Under the pieces are notes generated by a model that did not search any database, had not been told where the DNA came from, and was given only the letters and a program-made list of their open reading frames with translations. Positions 40,493-48,879 of a stretch of 64,000 nucleotides of DNA are shown here, one piece after another. A program made the translations under genes and the position numbers. This DNA is from Apibacter muscae (GTDB lineage: Bacteria; Bacteroidota; Bacteroidia; Flavobacteriales; Weeksellaceae), in the NCBI RefSeq assembly GCF_007845635.1, contig NZ_SELG01000027.1:1-64000 (forward strand). Reading direction: 5' to 3'. Positions within the stretch are counted from its first letter, which is position 1. Every line of letters begins with the position of its first letter.

Positions 40493-40770
40493 ATGGTGGT
40501 TTTTATGGTGGTTTGTATTTTATTTTTTAGTTCTGCATATTCTTTATTATCTAGGGAAAGTTGCAATTTTACCCGCTTTTCTATATCTAACTTAGAGGCT
40601 TTACTGTTTACCAGCTGGTATAAATTCGCTCCTATTATTGGGTGTTCTTTCCATTCGCCCTGGTTGCTTTCCAATAGTAAGGCAATTTCCTGCATTTCAC
40701 TTTCTCCGATTCTAAAATCACCATTGAGCACTTGTATTCGGCGGGTTTCATCTAATAAAATATCTTTCAT
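40489..40770 (-). CDS. gp25/gpW-like baseplate wedge protein (Mu gp46 position)
   Basis: A 93-residue protein with EMQEIALLLESNQGEWKEHPIIGANLY, the pattern of small baseplate proteins that have lysozyme-like fold (gp25/gpW/gp46). Located between the spike and baseplate J genes, as in Mu. It overlaps the next gene by 4 bp. Confidence 0.65.
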   Translation of the reverse strand: MKDILLDETRRIQVLNGDFRIGESEMQEIALLLESNQGEWKEHPIIGANLYQLVNSKASKLDIEKRVKLQLSLDNKEYAELKNKIQTTIKTTI

Positions 40771-40773
40771 TTT

Positions 40774-40962
40774 TTAAACTACTTTTCCATTTTGCAAGGC
40801 TCCTCCGTTGGGAGGACATATTCCTTGCACTTTTCCGCTTTTCACATATTTTTCTATCGCATCCGCCAGTTTTTGAACGGCTTCTTCTGTATTGCTTTTG
40901 CCCTCATTATTTAAGTTCATCAGGGCTTTTAAATCTTCTATTAATCCTGCTTTATCTAACAT
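40774..40962 (-). CDS. Hypothetical phage protein
   Basis: A 62-residue hydrophilic protein, mostly helix (LKALMNLNNEGKSNTEEAVQ), ending in a Gly-rich PPNGGALQNGKVV. It lies 3 bp upstream of the gp25-like gene and 10 bp after the spike gene, within the baseplate operon. Not recognised. Confidence 0.5.
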   Translation of the reverse strand: MLDKAGLIEDLKALMNLNNEGKSNTEEAVQKLADAIEKYVKSGKVQGICPPNGGALQNGKVV

Positions 40963-40972
40963 GGTTTTTAAA

Positions 40973-41506
40973 TTATTTTAAAAGGGTGTTTAAACGTTGT
41001 TTAATGGTTCCGGTTACCTCTTGTTTGATTTTTGCAATTACCGGAGTGTTGGGGCTGGTACCTATGGCTACTTTTATTTTATTGATTTCATCGGCTAATT
41101 TTCCAAATTGTTCGATGTAATCGCCTAGGATTTGGTATAAATTTTCGCCCTGGCTGGAAAGCTGAAAACCTTCGGGATTTATCACCCATTGACTGCTGCC
41201 TGAGGTATAAACCACTTCTTCCACTTGTTCACTATCCAGCAAAAAAGTAAGAGGAGTTTGGTTTTCTATTACCCCCAATAAAACCGGGCTACCTACTTTG
41301 GGTTTTACCTGTAAACTCCCTAAGCCTAACAGAACCTTATAAAATGGCAGTTCGTTTGATACTCCAATCGCTGTCATCGTTTTATTTTCCCAATCTACCT
41401 CTTGAGTAATAGCCCAATAGGTTTGAATAGGTACTAAAGCTCCTGCCTGTATTTTTAAAAGGCTCCTTAGTTCTGCTTTGGGGTTTTGTCTATTCTCTAT
41501 TTTCAT
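40973..41506 (-). CDS. Baseplate spike / gp45-like assembly protein
   Basis: A 177-residue protein in the position of Mu gp45 (spike). An OB-like first half (VDWENKTMTAIGVSNELPF, KVGSPVLLGVIE) precedes a helical tail. It has no His-rich tip, so a separate tip protein may exist. It overlaps the hub gene by 4 bp. Confidence 0.55.
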   Translation of the reverse strand: MKIENRQNPKAELRSLLKIQAGALVPIQTYWAITQEVDWENKTMTAIGVSNELPFYKVLLGLGSLQVKPKVGSPVLLGVIENQTPLTFLLDSEQVEEVVYTSGSSQWVINPEGFQLSSQGENLYQILGDYIEQFGKLADEINKIKVAIGTSPNTPVIAKIKQEVTGTIKQRLNTLLK

Positions 41507-42504
41507 TTCTTTTCTCCTATTTGAAATCCTAATTTAATATCCTGTCTGTAGCCGGATTTGGAGAAACTTTTATTTACTCCTTCAATGCCGAAAGTGCCAT
41601 TTCTCTCTTCATAGAGATTGCTTACTAATTTTACTTTTTGTCCGAATTGTACGGAAGGGATTCCCAAGGCGGTAAAGCTTCCCTCCATGCCATCCTGTTT
41701 AAAGCGGTCGTAGTCTTTTTTTACCAGAATTTCCAAGTCTTTTTTGGTAATACCAGGGTTATAATAGGTTAAGGTATTTACCGTTCCGTCATAATCGCCG
41801 TATTCTACTTCTATTTTTTTACCTTTTCCCAGATTGCACACTCCTTTAATTTTTATTCGGATGTCTTCTTTACGTCGGTAATTTAACTGCTGGTCTACGC
41901 AATTGCGTTCTAAATGAAAAAGTACCGGTTTTGTATTCGTTTGAGTTTGGTAAATAGAACCTACTTCCAGCACGGGTTTACCATCAACCAAACGAAAATA
42001 GCTATGGATATTCCAATCGGTTTTTAGTTTGTCTAAGACTGCCCCTAAATTGGTTTTGGAAAACATAACCTGTCCTAATTGAGCATCGTAGGTAATGTTT
42101 ACGATGTATTCGGGGTTGGGTAGTAATTTTTCTATTAACTTTTTTAGAGTAATCCCCGGACTGGAAAAGTTTACCTCCTTTTTCTTTAGGTTATACATTT
42201 CGTCTTCCAGTTTAATGCTAATCGGAAAATCGGCACTTACCTGAGTAATGTAGCCTATAAACTCTAAGGTTAAAGCCCCATTGTAGCCTAAGTAAATTTC
42301 TACTTTATCGCCTTTTCTGAAAACCTCCTTTATTTTATTACGATCAAAATATTTAACCTTTCGGGCAATGATGATTTCCGAATTTTGCGTTAAGTTGGTG
42401 TAAGAGGTTTCGATTTGTACTTCGGACACCGTGTAAAGGGTTAGCTTTTCTCTACGACTATCATTAGGAAAAAATATTAATTTACAATTCATGGCTAGCG
42501 TCAT
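41503..42504 (-). CDS. Tail hub protein (gpD/gp44-like late control family)
   Basis: A 333-residue hub protein. Segments VEIYLGYNGALTLEFIGYIT and the later FGQKVKLVSN-YEERNGTFGIEGV fit the T4 gp27-like hub fold of gpD/gp44. It lies between the tape-measure neighbour and the spike. Contacts the tube tip and spike. Overlaps both neighbours by 4 bp. Confidence 0.7.
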   Translation of the reverse strand: MTLAMNCKLIFFPNDSRREKLTLYTVSEVQIETSYTNLTQNSEIIIARKVKYFDRNKIKEVFRKGDKVEIYLGYNGALTLEFIGYITQVSADFPISIKLEDEMYNLKKKEVNFSSPGITLKKLIEKLLPNPEYIVNITYDAQLGQVMFSKTNLGAVLDKLKTDWNIHSYFRLVDGKPVLEVGSIYQTQTNTKPVLFHLERNCVDQQLNYRRKEDIRIKIKGVCNLGKGKKIEVEYGDYDGTVNTLTYYNPGITKKDLEILVKKDYDRFKQDGMEGSFTALGIPSVQFGQKVKLVSNLYEERNGTFGIEGVNKSFSKSGYRQDIKLGFQIGEKK

Positions 42505-43136
42505 TCGGATAGTGTTTTTTCGGTTAATACTAATTCCAAGGCTTCGTCTGAGGAGGCTGTAATAGTAAAAGGTATCGTTCCCGGCTCTGCTTCCAACTGC
42601 CCTAGTTCTATGCTTTCTATGGCTAAGCGGTGAATGTTTTTGGAGGTAAAAAGTATTCCGTCTACCTCGATGGAATCTGCTAACTCCTCAAATTTTAATA
42701 GATTTTCTATCTGATCCTGGGCTTTCTTATTGGGTTCGTCCATAGCATATCCCCGAAAACTGATAACCCAATCATCCATGCCGTAAATTTCTTTTACTGT
42801 ACCATTAGCCCCCAACATATCGGTTTTGATGATGTTTTTTGCTCTTCTGAATTCTATCAATGTAACCAGCGGAAGCTGAAAATCGGGTAGGCTTATACTG
42901 GTTAACTCTCCATTTGCTTTGTATTTTCTGTATTCACCTGCTTTAAAAGTGGTAGGGGCTACAATGGGAGTACCTAAATAGCTCAGTTTTAAGATTTCCT
43001 CTTCCTCTTTTAGCGTTACATCGGGGAATATTATTTCCGCAGGCAGTTGTTTATTTAACCGATAGGGAAAATAGATCGGCAGATTGTACCCGAATAATTT
43101 TTGTAAGGCTTTTGATACATAATAACGTGCGTCCAT
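42501..43136 (-). CDS. Phage protein of the DUF6046 kind
   Basis: A 211-residue protein between tape measure and hub, where Mu has gp43 (DNA circularisation). The DUF6046-like segment YGMDDWVISFRGYAM stands out, with an N-terminal KALQKLFG helix. Function unknown; probably tail-tip or baseplate assembly. Confidence 0.6.
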   Translation of the reverse strand: MDARYYVSKALQKLFGYNLPIYFPYRLNKQLPAEIIFPDVTLKEEEEILKLSYLGTPIVAPTTFKAGEYRKYKANGELTSISLPDFQLPLVTLIEFRRAKNIIKTDMLGANGTVKEIYGMDDWVISFRGYAMDEPNKKAQDQIENLLKFEELADSIEVDGILFTSKNIHRLAIESIELGQLEAEPGTIPFTITASSDEALELVLTEKTLSE

Positions 43137-43146
43137 CTTTTTTCTT

Positions 43147-45390
43147 TTAAATAGTTGCTAATCCATCGCGTAAGCCGTCATTGATTTGGGTAATCACTTT
43201 GTCGGCAAAGCTTCTGTCGTCCGAAGAATTTCCGCGAGTAAAATAGTTGTTGATGGTTAGATTTTGTGTAATGGTTTTGCCTCCTCCGGAGCCTCCACTA
43301 ATTCTTAATCCATTTTTTGAATTACTGCCCTTTTTGTCCCCTTTTTTGTTTCCTCCTCCGGAAAAAGAAGAACTATAATCATCCAGGGTTGGGGTTAGTG
43401 GATCCGCGGTGATTTTTTCTACTATTCCTTTTTGTGGTCGTAAACCATTTTTTAACCGATCTGCTTGTATGTCTTGACGTATAAGGTTTTGTAAATCTCT
43501 TTCCTTGTTTTCTTTGGTTTCCTTAGCCGCGTCATATTTAGAAAATACTCCTAGGTTAACAATATCTAAAACCACATGTCCTGCTTGTGCTATTTTACTT
43601 TTTCTATCAATTTCATCACTCCATTTCTTCTCCTCTAATTTTGCGAGTTCAACCTCTTCTGCTGTTTTTGCGATTAATTTTTTTCTGCCTTCTGTTAAGG
43701 CATTATTATAAATTTCCTGGGTTAGTTGTTCGGTGGTTCTTCGCAATTGATCGGTAAGAATAATTCCGTTTTGTAAAGAGGATTGATATCGGGCATCTTC
43801 TTTGATTAATTCCCCCAGGGCTTTTTTACGTTCTACTAACGAGATTCTTTCATCGGTAGCTACTCGGGTAAGGTTTTTTAGTTTGGTAATGCGTTCGTTG
43901 GTGGTTTGAATAGCATATTTATTCAACTCTTCGTTGACGCGCATTACAGACGCTTGTTGTTTAAAGGCTTCGGTGCTTTCTATGGTGTCTTTTCGTATTT
44001 TATAAACCATGGCTCCCAAGGCAGCTATAGAAGCGATAACCGCCCCAATAGGATTGGCAACCATTACTAGATTCCATGCCCGTTGGGCTAGGGCTGCCGA
44101 CTTGGTGGCTATGGTTTGTACTACAGTTACCCGCCCTAAGGTTTGCACCAAAGAAATAACCCCCATAGTTTGAGTAGAAAATGAACCTAAAGTTTGTAAA
44201 TAAGGCGCAAAAGTACCAACGGAAGTAGCTACCTTGCTTTGAATATCGGCAATAATGCCCTTTATTCCTGCTCCTGCCTGTTTTACCGAAGGAAGGTTTT
44301 CCAGGTTTAAGTCCATGGTAGATAAACCTAAAATAAACTCTTTGCCCGCATCTTCTCCGGCGGCTTTAAAAATATCGGCAAGTACTTTTTGTTGTGCCTG
44401 GGAAGAAGCTCCTTTCATCTTTTCCGAAATAAGCTTAGCTACATCCATGGTAGTTTTGCCCTTTAAGTCTTTTCCGGAAATACCAATACCCTGTAAGGCT
44501 TCTACCTGTGGTTTATCCATTTCCCGAAGGGCTAAATTCATTTCTTTAATGCTATCTATCGCCTTATCGGAATAAACGCCTTGTTTGTTTGCCTGAGCGA
44601 TTAAAGCAATGGATTCACTGGCGGACAATCCCGCCTCTTTGAGCTGTTTGGGGTATTCTTTTAAAGAATCCAGCATTTCTTTGTTGATATTCCCGCCTTT
44701 TTCGTAGCCTTTTTGCATTAAGGCAAGCATTTCCTCATAAGAACCTCCCCAAGTGGTCTGCATGGAGTGTGCCGCCCGGGCAATATCCTCATCATTTTCG
44801 TTGAATACCACCCCTAGCTTATGCACCTTGCCGGTTAGATCATCCAAACCCTTACCTGAAATACCTGTCATTCGCTCTATTTCGGTACGTGTAGCTACAA
44901 TAGGCTGGGTAAAATCCAACATGGAGGAAACCTTATCTATAATCTCCATGGTTTGGTTTACGCCGGTCATCATTCCGGTTAAGGAAGTAGGGCTTTTTTT
45001 AGAGTTGGTTATGTTCTCTAAATCTTTTTCCAGTGTTTGGGCGTCTTCTAAAGTTTCTTTTAACTGTTCTTGCAAGCTCTGTAAGGCTCTTTTGGATTCA
45101 GCCAAAGGCTTGGAAGCGTTTAGTTTTTGAGTGCCGGGTGCGGCTTTTTCGTAGGCTTTTTCTAACTCTTTTACCTGCTTCTCGTTTTCCTTAATTTGTT
45201 TTTCTAATTCCTTATGATGTTTTTTGGTATTGGTTAGTGCCTGTTGGGTTTGTTTTTCGGACATTACTATACGCTCGTTGCTTTTATCCACTACCTGTGC
45301 ACACTCTTTCACGGACGCCATAATTTCTTTTACTGGCTTCGAGGCTCTGTCGATAATGGATAATATCCAAGAGGTTTCTTTGTCTGACAT
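43147..45390 (-). CDS. Tail tape measure protein
   Basis: A 747-residue tape measure. A Lys/Glu-rich coiled coil fills about residues 30-135 and the TP901-type core 150-370 (EYPKQLKEAGLSASESIALIAQ). Hydrophobic helices follow (WNLVMVANPIGAVIASIAALGAMV), then more coiled coil and a Gly/Ser-rich linker near 690. Its length sets tail length: at 1.5 A per residue, about 110 nm. It directly follows the chaperone frameshift pair. Confidence 0.87.
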   Translation of the reverse strand: MSDKETSWILSIIDRASKPVKEIMASVKECAQVVDKSNERIVMSEKQTQQALTNTKKHHKELEKQIKENEKQVKELEKAYEKAAPGTQKLNASKPLAESKRALQSLQEQLKETLEDAQTLEKDLENITNSKKSPTSLTGMMTGVNQTMEIIDKVSSMLDFTQPIVATRTEIERMTGISGKGLDDLTGKVHKLGVVFNENDEDIARAAHSMQTTWGGSYEEMLALMQKGYEKGGNINKEMLDSLKEYPKQLKEAGLSASESIALIAQANKQGVYSDKAIDSIKEMNLALREMDKPQVEALQGIGISGKDLKGKTTMDVAKLISEKMKGASSQAQQKVLADIFKAAGEDAGKEFILGLSTMDLNLENLPSVKQAGAGIKGIIADIQSKVATSVGTFAPYLQTLGSFSTQTMGVISLVQTLGRVTVVQTIATKSAALAQRAWNLVMVANPIGAVIASIAALGAMVYKIRKDTIESTEAFKQQASVMRVNEELNKYAIQTTNERITKLKNLTRVATDERISLVERKKALGELIKEDARYQSSLQNGIILTDQLRRTTEQLTQEIYNNALTEGRKKLIAKTAEEVELAKLEEKKWSDEIDRKSKIAQAGHVVLDIVNLGVFSKYDAAKETKENKERDLQNLIRQDIQADRLKNGLRPQKGIVEKITADPLTPTLDDYSSSFSGGGNKKGDKKGSNSKNGLRISGGSGGGKTITQNLTINNYFTRGNSSDDRSFADKVITQINDGLRDGLATI

Positions 45391-45399
45391 GGATTGGTT

Positions 45400-45633
45400 T
45401 TAGTTTTTCCCGTATAGGGTGTTTACGATGTGATATAAGGTATTTTTAATATTGATTTCTAAGGTTTCTAATTCCGCTTTTCGGTCTTCGGCTTCCAATT
45501 CGTATATATATCTGTATTCTTCTACTAATTTTGCCCAGTCTTTTAAAGGGAGATTATCGGGGTCTTTTATTCCATATTTCAGGCGCAGGATGGCATTCCA
45601 TTTCCGAAACTCAAAGCCCTTATCTTCGGGCAA
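45400..45633 (-). CDS. Tail assembly chaperone, frameshifted C-terminal extension (GT-like)
   Basis: A 77-residue open frame in the -1 frame relative to the preceding chaperone; its only start is TTG. It continues unbroken back to the slippery site, so it probably exists mainly as the C-terminal half of a -1 frameshift fusion, like the lambda gpG-T product. The sequence is acidic and helical (ELEAEDRKAELETLE), typical of the T part, which binds tail tube and tape measure. It lies directly before the tape measure gene. Confidence 0.75.
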   Translation of the reverse strand: MPEDKGFEFRKWNAILRLKYGIKDPDNLPLKDWAKLVEEYRYIYELEAEDRKAELETLEINIKNTLYHIVNTLYGKN

Positions 45634-45647
45634 TAACCGATAAAGGC

Positions 45648-45950
45648 TTAAAGCTTTTTTGCTTCGGACTTGTAATTGCCTACTTCGTCTTTAATATGGG
45701 CTAAAAGAGTGGTGTATACTTTGCCATTTTTTTCGATGAGTTCCAAGTCTCCGTATACTACACAGTTATTAATTAACACTTTTGATACTTCTGCGGTGTT
45801 AGTTTTTTCGTCTGAAATAATATCTATAACTGTGCGGGTGGGAGGCTTAATTATATACGTTTTTTTATTTCCTTCTACCTCAATATTTACTTGGGTTAGA
45901 AAGTCGCCATGTCGGGCTTTTAAATCTTGGATTTCTGCTTCGGTTATCAT
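45648..45950 (-). CDS. Tail assembly chaperone (G-like, Mu gp41 position)
   Basis: About 100 residues from the ATG at 45950 (an earlier ATG at 45980 would overlap the tube gene). DLKARHGDFLTQVNIEVEG and RTVIDIISDEKTNTAEV fit gp41/G-like chaperones. Its last codons, GCA AAA AAG CTT TAA, carry the heptamer A AAA AAG (45660-45654), perfectly phased for -1 frameshifting into the next open frame. Confidence 0.75.
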   Translation of the reverse strand: MITEAEIQDLKARHGDFLTQVNIEVEGNKKTYIIKPPTRTVIDIISDEKTNTAEVSKVLINNCVVYGDLELIEKNGKVYTTLLAHIKDEVGNYKSEAKKL

Positions 45951-45961
45951 ATATTTATTTT

Positions 45962-46405
45962 TTAAATTACTATATCCCAACCAATGTGGGTTATGATCAA
46001 CGTATACTGAATGGAAATCGTTCCATCCTCGTTGGTTATTTCTACCCCATCGTTGGTAAATTCAGCGTTGTATACGCGGTCTCTTTGAATGTAACCACTT
46101 GGGCGAGCATATTCTACCGTTATATCGAACATAGCGATATCTTGTATTCTTGCCCCCGGTACCAAAGCCGCTTTAAGGGCATCTACTTCCTCTTTGTATA
46201 GGGTAATGCTTGCTTCCGCTGAATACTTTTTATACCCGCGTCCTACCGGCATACGCCCAGCACCGTATGCATTTACTTTTTCGTGGTTGTCTTTGTAGGT
46301 AAGGGAGGTTATCCCCACTACGTCGCGACCTAAAAGATTGACGGTTACGTTATTCCATCCGGTCATAACGCCGAAATTGTTTACTAAGTGATCTGCATTT
46401 GCCAT
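45962..46405 (-). CDS. Tail tube protein
   Basis: A 147-residue tube protein immediately after the sheath gene, as in Mu gpM. It has a beta-rich pattern with NVTVNLLGRDVVGITSLTY and KYSAEASITLY and a final ISIQYTLIITHIGWD. Stacks as hexamers to form the tail tube. Assignment is by order and length. Confidence 0.75.
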   Translation of the reverse strand: MANADHLVNNFGVMTGWNNVTVNLLGRDVVGITSLTYKDNHEKVNAYGAGRMPVGRGYKKYSAEASITLYKEEVDALKAALVPGARIQDIAMFDITVEYARPSGYIQRDRVYNAEFTNDGVEITNEDGTISIQYTLIITHIGWDIVI

Positions 46406-46406
46406 C

Positions 46407-47645
46407 TTATTCTATATTATTGGTTAATCCTAAATCCACATCAAACTCATGAGCAATGTCGTCGGTTACTACTACCGCTCTTATTTTTACGGGATTGTCT
46501 TCGTTCACTACTTGGTTGTTATCTATGCGTACCTGATAGCCGGAAATATCATTGTTAATTACCATTTGCTCCAGAGCTTTGGAGGCGGCTCCATGCCATG
46601 TGGCAATGGTGGTAGATTTTATATAACCAGTGGAAGGGTCTTTTTTTACCTTTCCTTTTACATAGGGTAATAAGCTTTGTCTTATCGCTCTTTTGGCGGC
46701 ATTCCATACCCGATTATTTTCAATGGTAGAAAAATCCGAGGCTTTTTCTATACAAGTGGTAGAAGCGGAAAAAAATAAACCGGCAAAACCTTCGTAACCG
46801 GCTATAAATACATAGCCTTTTTGTTGAATGGTTTTTAAATGGGTTTTGCTTAACTCGCTCAAAGGAGTTCCGTCGCTTAATGCAGAGGACAACCAACGAG
46901 AAGAAGCACTATCGGTTAAAGGATAAGAGGTAGTAGCCCTGGAGTTGGCGGGTTTGTTTTCGATGTTTACCGATCCCATATTTTCAGATATTTTGCGAAT
47001 TGCCAACATCCCTAAAGCCGAACCGATCGCACTATAATTTTTATAGGCTTCCTCTAAAGAAGCAACCGCGGGGTCTTGCCCTATAATTACCGTAATATTG
47101 GGGGCAGCTTTTTCTCTTAGGTTGGGTAAATCGTTTACTTTAAAAGTTTCGCCCGCCTTAGGTTTGCCTTCCAATAAAACAAAATCTAAATCGCGATTTT
47201 CTTTGGTAAATTCATCTACCAGGGTTTTTTGGATAGCATCTACATTTAGGGTTTCCAAAGTTTCCGAAAACCCGCAAAAGCCCAACCCTTTGATTTCGGA
47301 ATTTTCCCGAATGGCTGGAATGATAACCTCTATGGCTTTTTCGATACTTTCGGAAGTAGTGGGAATAAAATAAACCACCGCCTCGGGAGCTAAGCGAAAA
47401 ATTTCAGAAATATGATAATGCACCAATAACTTATTATTTGCATCAAAAGACTCATTAAACCCTTGGGCTTCCAAGTCTTCTATCTGCAATAATTGCAGGG
47501 CTTTGTTTTCTTTTATCTCAGGTAGTAAGGCTAAGGTTTCGGCGGAAATATAACCCACCAATCCTACATAAGAATCGGTAGTACCGTTACCACGCCCTAA
47601 GCCTCCTTGTAATTTGTTTACATTTACACCAGTTAGTTGTGCCAT
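46407..47645 (-). CDS. Contractile tail sheath protein (DUF2586-like)
   Basis: A 412-residue sheath protein, the marker that this is a myovirus. The ends MAQLTGVNV and GSALGMLAIRKISENMGSV plus a C-terminal strand (HEFDVDLGLTNNIE) follow the sheath pattern. It is followed directly by the tube gene. Contracts to drive the tube through the host envelope. Confidence 0.82.
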   Translation of the reverse strand: MAQLTGVNVNKLQGGLGRGNGTTDSYVGLVGYISAETLALLPEIKENKALQLLQIEDLEAQGFNESFDANNKLLVHYHISEIFRLAPEAVVYFIPTTSESIEKAIEVIIPAIRENSEIKGLGFCGFSETLETLNVDAIQKTLVDEFTKENRDLDFVLLEGKPKAGETFKVNDLPNLREKAAPNITVIIGQDPAVASLEEAYKNYSAIGSALGMLAIRKISENMGSVNIENKPANSRATTSYPLTDSASSRWLSSALSDGTPLSELSKTHLKTIQQKGYVFIAGYEGFAGLFFSASTTCIEKASDFSTIENNRVWNAAKRAIRQSLLPYVKGKVKKDPSTGYIKSTTIATWHGAASKALEQMVINNDISGYQVRIDNNQVVNEDNPVKIRAVVVTDDIAHEFDVDLGLTNNIE

Positions 47646-47646
47646 A

Positions 47647-48000
47647 TTAGTTATTTAGGGTTTCTTTGTGTTTTTCTAAGGCTTCTATAAGAGTAGCTTG
47701 TTTTTGATTTTCTACTTCCAAGCCTAAGCCTTTTACCATATTTTTAAGCTCCGGGTAAATAAGTGTATTTACATCTTCCGTTGCTTTTAATTTTTCCGCC
47801 CAGTCTTCGTTGGCTTCTGCCGTAGTAGAGCCATCTTTAGGGAAAACATAAACGCTAAGTTCTTTTTTAGATCGGGCGTGTAATTCTGCTCGGTTTTTAT
47901 CTAAAAAAAATTGTCCGTCGGAAGTTCCGTAGACTTCTTTTTGTTTGTATTGCTCCAGGAAGCTTTGGGCTTCCCTATTTAATTCTTCTTTGCTTTTCAT
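47647..48000 (-). CDS. Hypothetical phage protein before the tail genes
   Basis: A 117-residue hydrophilic protein from the ATG at 48000; a longer start at 48069 would read into the spanin gene. KKELSVYVFPKDGSTTAE and a helix-rich C-terminus are visible, the end resembling a small LEM/HeH-like fold. It lies directly upstream of the sheath gene. Not recognised. Confidence 0.6.
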   Translation of the reverse strand: MKSKEELNREAQSFLEQYKQKEVYGTSDGQFFLDKNRAELHARSKKELSVYVFPKDGSTTAEANEDWAEKLKATEDVNTLIYPELKNMVKGLGLEVENQKQATLIEALEKHKETLNN

Positions 48001-48461
48001 ATTTTCATTTTTATTAGTAAAACCCCTATTAGAAATACCACAGCCCCTCCGCCAATCCACGCCAAGCATTTAACTAAGAAAGGCACATAAGGCACTTTTT
48101 GTATCTGGGTTTCTGTTATTACTGTTTCCAGGGTTTCTTTTTGCAACTCCTGTTTTATTTTTGCTGCGATTTGTAGGGAATCGCATTCGCAATCGGCTAC
48201 GATATTTCCATCTTTGTCTTTGTATAAACTTTGGGTTGCATTTTTGTTTTTAGATACCTGAGGTTTTTCGTTTAGATTTTCTACGGGAGTAGTTACAGAA
48301 GCTTTTGCTTTTTCCGTTACAAAAACCGTATCTCGGTATGTGGTAGTTTTTTCTACTATTAGGGTATTGGTTTCAGTTTTATGGCTCGGTTGGGGTTTAC
48401 GTGAACCACAACCGAGAAAAATAAAACTGAATAGAGCTACTAAGGGTATTAGAACTTTCAT
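47997..48461 (-). CDS. Candidate unimolecular spanin (lipoprotein with C-terminal membrane helix)
   Basis: A 154-residue protein with a lipobox FLGC at about residues 15-18, a periplasmic stretch of about 100 residues with beta/coiled character (YRDTVFVTEKAKASV, KIKQELQKETLETV), and one strong C-terminal membrane helix (about 129-149). Outer-membrane lipid anchor plus inner-membrane helix is the u-spanin layout of phage T1. The role would be fusing the two membranes in lysis. It is next to the DUF5675-like gene, overlapping by 4 bp. Confidence 0.65.
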   Translation of the reverse strand: MKVLIPLVALFSFIFLGCGSRKPQPSHKTETNTLIVEKTTTYRDTVFVTEKAKASVTTPVENLNEKPQVSKNKNATQSLYKDKDGNIVADCECDSLQIAAKIKQELQKETLETVITETQIQKVPYVPFLVKCLAWIGGGAVVFLIGVLLIKMKI

Positions 48462-48868
48462 CCTTTTTTTATTATTAATTCAAAGCCTTTGGGGGCTAAA
48501 CCCAATAGTCTATTTAAGGCTACTTTAGAGTTTACCACATCTAAATAGCCATCTTTATTGATATCTGAATACGCAGTACCTACCAGTATACAGCCTTGTA
48601 TGTCGGTGTAATAATTGCCTGCATGAATAAGAATGTAACTTCTTGGTTCGGTAGGCACGACATGAAAATGCTTTTTAAACTTAGCCGAAGTACGAGGGTT
48701 TACCTGGTAAATTCCCTCCGGAATACAACTTACTCTTAGTTGGTTGTTTTTCCAGGGAAGTTCTAAGGTTTTGCACTTATAAATTAGCTGGTTTTGGTTG
48801 TTATACAACTCCAGCTCGCCTAAGGTTTGCACCTTTTCAAACTTTGTACGGGTTATAACTGCTTTCAT
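48458..48868 (-). CDS. DUF5675-like protein, possible lysis enzyme
   Basis: A 136-residue protein with LEGNLY-type strands and a DUF5675-like core, in which ILIHAGN, D and GCILVG resemble the His/Cys spacing of L,D-transpeptidase-fold enzymes (inference). A calcium-binding-like DINKDGYLDV follows. It lies between capsid and the spanin candidate, the place expected for an endolysin. No classical lysozyme or amidase is seen in the window. Confidence 0.6.
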   Translation of the reverse strand: MKAVITRTKFEKVQTLGELELYNNQNQLIYKCKTLELPWKNNQLRVSCIPEGIYQVNPRTSAKFKKHFHVVPTEPRSYILIHAGNYYTDIQGCILVGTAYSDINKDGYLDVVNSKVALNRLLGLAPKGFELIIKKG

Positions 48869-48879
48869 AATTATTATTT

